35,780 nt of DNA from Candidatus Latescibacterota bacterium (GTDB taxonomy: Bacteria; Krumholzibacteriota; Krumholzibacteriia; LZORAL124-64-63), in contig JAUSBL010000115.1 of NCBI GenBank assembly GCA_030658975.1, positions 1 through 35,780 on the forward strand, in the 5' to 3' direction. The first letter of the stretch is position 1. Each line of letters opens with the position of its first letter. Positions 34,770-35,780 of this stretch are shown piece after piece. The notes under the pieces were generated by a model. It was not told where the DNA came from and made no database searches. It saw nothing but the letters and a program-made list of their open reading frames with translations. A program made the translations under genes and the position numbers.

Positions 34770-34807
34770 GTTGACACAGGCTGGAGCCGCTGCTACAGGT
34801 TGTCAAC
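34770..34807 (+). promoter_or_regulatory. Promoter of the acyl-CoA synthetase inside a GTTGACA/TGTCAAC inverted repeat
   Basis: A consensus TTGACA (34771-34776) is followed after 17 bases by TACAGG (34794-34799) preceded by TGC, an extended -10. A start near 34806 leaves about 42 bases to the ATG. GTTGACA (34770-34776) and TGTCAAC (34801-34807) are perfect inverted repeats, so a second consensus -35 faces the other way toward the TPR gene, but with no good -10. The repeats may also be an operator. Confidence 0.5.
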
Positions 34808-34847
34808 TGCGAATCCATGCAGCTATCTCCGACCATGAGGAGCAGGC

Positions 34848-35780
34848 ATGCCCGCCACGACCATCCCCGGACTTTTCCTGGCCGCCGTGACCGAAACACC
34901 CCGGCCGGACTGCTTCTCCTACAAGGGACCGGACGGGAACTACATCGACGTCTCGAGCGCCGAAGCGCTCATGAAGGTGCGCGCGTTGAGGGCCGGCCTG
35001 CTCTCCCTCGGGATCGCCCCCGGCGACCGCGTCGCGATCCTCTCGGAGAACCGCCTGGAGTGGGCGCTGACCGATCTGGCCGCGCTCTCCCTGGGCGCCG
35101 TGGACGTGCCGATCTACCCCACCCTGCTGCCGGACACCATCGCGTACATCCTGAAGGACTGCCAGCCCGTCGCCCTGTTCGTCTCGACGCGGGAGCAGGC
35201 GGAGAAGATCCGCGGGATCCGCGGCCGGTTGCCCTTCCTGACCCACGTCTATGCCTACGACGACCTGGATCTGCCGGACGTGGCGCGCATGTCCGACCTG
35301 GAACGGGCGGGACGCGACCTGCTCGCGCGGGACCCGGCGGCCGCCGGCGACGACGCCGGCCCGGCGCGGGCGCAGGACCTCTGCAGCATCATCTACACCA
35401 GCGGCACCACCGGCGACCCCAAGGGCGTGATGCTGTCGCACGGCAACTTCGTCTCGAACGTGCTGGCGAGCGCCTCTCTGATCGACATCGGCCCGCGCGA
35501 CCGGGTGCTGTCCTTCCTGCCGCTCTCGCACGTCCTGGAACGCATGGCGGGCTTCTACATCATGATGGCCGTCGGCACCGGCATCGCCTACGCCGGCAGC
35601 GTGGAATCCGTCTCCGACGACATGCGCCTGGTGTGCCCGACGGTGATGATCAGCGTGCCGCGACTCTACGAGAAGATCTACGCCCGGGTCACCGCCGCGG
35701 CCTCGGCCGGCGGTCCCGTGAAGCGCCTGATCTTCGACTGGGCCCGCGGCGTGGGCCAGGACTGGGGCCGCCGCGTGCGC
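34848..35780 (+). CDS. Long-chain acyl-CoA synthetase (AMP-forming), N-terminal part, cut by window edge
   Basis: AMP-forming long-chain acyl-CoA synthetases activate fatty acids by way of an acyl-adenylate. About 311 residues are visible. The N-terminal block has SLGIAPGDRVAILSENRLEWALTDLAALSLGAVDVPIYPT. The ATP-binding motif A5 follows as IIYTSGTTGDPKGVMLSHGN (about residues 186-205), and then SFLPLSHVLERMAGFY, which is typical of FadD/long-chain types. ISVPRLYEKIYARV continues the family pattern before the sequence ends. The ATG at 34848 follows GAGGAG. The C-terminal lid domain lies outside the window. The gene is divergent from the TPR protein gene and has its own promoter. The exact chain-length preference cannot be read. 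Confidence 0.93.
   Translation, partial: MPATTIPGLFLAAVTETPRPDCFSYKGPDGNYIDVSSAEALMKVRALRAGLLSLGIAPGDRVAILSENRLEWALTDLAALSLGAVDVPIYPTLLPDTIAYILKDCQPVALFVSTREQAEKIRGIRGRLPFLTHVYAYDDLDLPDVARMSDLERAGRDLLARDPAAAGDDAGPARAQDLCSIIYTSGTTGDPKGVMLSHGNFVSNVLASASLIDIGPRDRVLSFLPLSHVLERMAGFYIMMAVGTGIAYAGSVESVSDDMRLVCPTVMISVPRLYEKIYARVTAAASAGGPVKRLIFDWARGVGQDWGRRVR

Overview
The window is about 70% GC and is densely packed with bacterial genes, almost all on the minus strand. It looks like a diderm of the FCB superphylum or a related candidate phylum of the Krumholzibacteriota/Eisenbacteria kind. The reasons are an LpxH-like lipid A phosphatase, DegP, a PorV/UPF0164-type outer-membrane beta-barrel, a short primary-type sigma factor without region 1.1, a secreted M6-type protein with a FlgD/type IX-like C-terminal domain, and FN3 lipoproteins. 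The lineage is inferred from gene content only.

Positions 1-16318 (minus) hold a tightly packed housekeeping block, in transcription order: degP-like protease, RpoD/RpoS-like sigma factor, AMIN-amidase-LysM, YbbR/CdaR-like protein, hisS, aspS, phoH, 7TM-HD (PgpH-like) phosphodiesterase, ybeY, CNNM/CorC-like CBS protein, DUF502 protein, mgtE, recO, and the 5' part of glyQ. Many junctions are 4-base ATGA/GTGA overlaps, so most of the block is probably cotranscribed. Promoters are visible upstream of degP and upstream of the amidase. YbbR and PgpH-like proteins both belong to the c-di-AMP field and here share an operon with two Mg-transport-family genes.

Positions 16510-22194 carry a small coiled-coil protein (minus) and a divergent LpxH-like phosphatase (plus), separated by a 20-base tandem repeat. 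They are followed by a PorV-like protein and a 1134-residue M6-peptidase-like protein (both minus). The M6 zinc motif HExxH is replaced by FEVGL, so this protein is predicted to be a dead peptidase. A near-consensus sigma-70 promoter lies in front of it.

Positions 22504-29571 form the most unusual region, all on the minus strand. In transcription order it holds a small exported protein, a 1029-residue TPR-GAF-AAA+-Fis sigma-54 activator, an 818-base AT-richer gap containing a long inverted repeat, a good sigma-54 promoter, an FN3 lipoprotein, and a DUF4384 protein with a CXXCH motif. I propose that this is a self-contained signalling locus: an exported protein or peptide, a TPR-type sigma-54 activator, and a sigma-54-driven envelope operon.

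Positions 29691-35780 hold an orphan NtrC-like response regulator, rlmN, an Rrf2 regulator with four cysteines, mutY, a TPR protein, and a divergent acyl-CoA synthetase that runs off the right edge. I saw no tRNA, rRNA, CRISPR array or intact insertion sequence.
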